A DNA stretch of 6,388 bases from Methanobacteriaceae archaeon (GTDB taxonomy: Archaea > Methanobacteriota > Methanobacteria > Methanobacteriales > Methanobacteriaceae), in the NCBI GenBank assembly GCA_030693105.1, contig JAUYBK010000138.1, forward strand, positions 1-6,388, in the 5' to 3' direction. A model generated the notes under the pieces. The model worked only from the letters and a program-made list of their open reading frames with translations. It had not been told where the DNA came from and made no database searches. Shown here piece after piece: positions 6,124-6,388 of the stretch. Made by a program: the position numbers and the translations under genes. Position 1 is the stretch's first letter; every line of letters begins with the position of its first letter.

Positions 6124-6388
6124 ATGAGAGATAAAATCTTCGTAACCCTCCTTAAATCTACCAGAGTGAGTTGGGCATCTAAAAACGTTAACATGTTCCT
6201 TTTGGCCCTTACTTACGCTTATTTTTTGGATATTACCATTAATAATCCCCTGGAGATATTGGGTGGACTGTTGTTGGTATCTGTCTTGTGGGGGGCGTTG
6301 TATACTCTTAATGACTGGACTGATTTGGATGTGGACCGTCGAGATCGGTATAAGTGGAATCGGGCTTTCATCCAGAACAAAGTACCCT
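6124..6388 (+). CDS. UbiA-family prenyltransferase, N-terminal part (3' end outside window)
   Basis: Eighty-eight codons are present before the right edge. Residues about 23-37 and 44-62 are hydrophobic and likely the first two membrane helices. They are followed by NDWTDLDVDRRD (63-74), which fits the NDxxDxxxD Mg/diphosphate-binding motif of UbiA prenyltransferases. These are integral membrane enzymes that transfer isoprenoid chains; archaeal members make geranylgeranylglyceryl lipids or related products. The usual RPI after the Asp motif appears to be replaced by NRAF (79-82), so this may be a divergent subfamily rather than a housekeeping lipid enzyme. Nearby upstream ATGs (6101, 6108, 6112) are out of frame or stop at once, which fixes the start at 6124. 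The RBS is weak. The substrate cannot be told from this fragment. Confidence 0.8.
   Translation, partial: MRDKIFVTLLKSTRVSWASKNVNMFLLALTYAYFLDITINNPLEILGGLLLVSVLWGALYTLNDWTDLDVDRRDRYKWNRAFIQNKVP

Noticed and set aside
6101..6127. Small ATG-initiated frame overlapping the ATPase stop (TAATG)
   Set aside because: It encodes only eight residues before a stop and has no features. It may be chance or at most a reinitiation aid for the UbiA gene.

Overview
The window looks like part of a methanogenic archaeon's chromosome, most likely from the Methanobacteriales. The evidence is one gene carrying the archaeosine synthase signature, a Cys-rich DUF2769-like module of the kind known mainly from methanogens, archaeal ribosome-binding sites (GGTGAT, AGGAG), a TATA-box promoter with an apparently leaderless gene, and moderately AT-rich DNA. 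The genus is an inference from overall character, not from a marker gene.

Positions 1 to about 5158 hold a tight leftward run of four genes. In order of transcription they are: a rubredoxin domain fused to a PoxB-like thiamine-diphosphate/FAD enzyme; an FMN/[3Fe-4S] glutamate-synthase-like protein with a nine-cysteine N-terminal domain; a soluble PAS-HisKA_2 histidine kinase; and the 5' part of a short ArcS-type archaeosine synthase that runs off the left edge. Gaps are 35 nt, a 1-nt stop/start overlap (TAATG), and 18 nt, so co-transcription is likely.

Positions 5159-5354 form a divergent intergenic region. It holds a perfect 10-bp inverted repeat midway between the two likely promoters, a tandem pair of 16/15-nt direct repeats running into the rightward TATA box, and a 16-bp AT palindrome. 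To the right, a P-loop (AAA+-like) ATPase of unknown role is followed after 22 nt by the start of a UbiA-family membrane prenyltransferase cut by the right edge.

A working view (inference): the first two leftward genes encode redox flavoenzymes, each with an extra Cys-based metal domain at its N terminus. The kinase translationally coupled to the second could sense the same metabolic or redox state. The rubredoxin domain could replace the quinone that bacterial PoxB uses as electron acceptor. No tRNA, rRNA, CRISPR array, insertion sequence or convincing terminator was seen, and there is no stretch over 300 bases without a gene.
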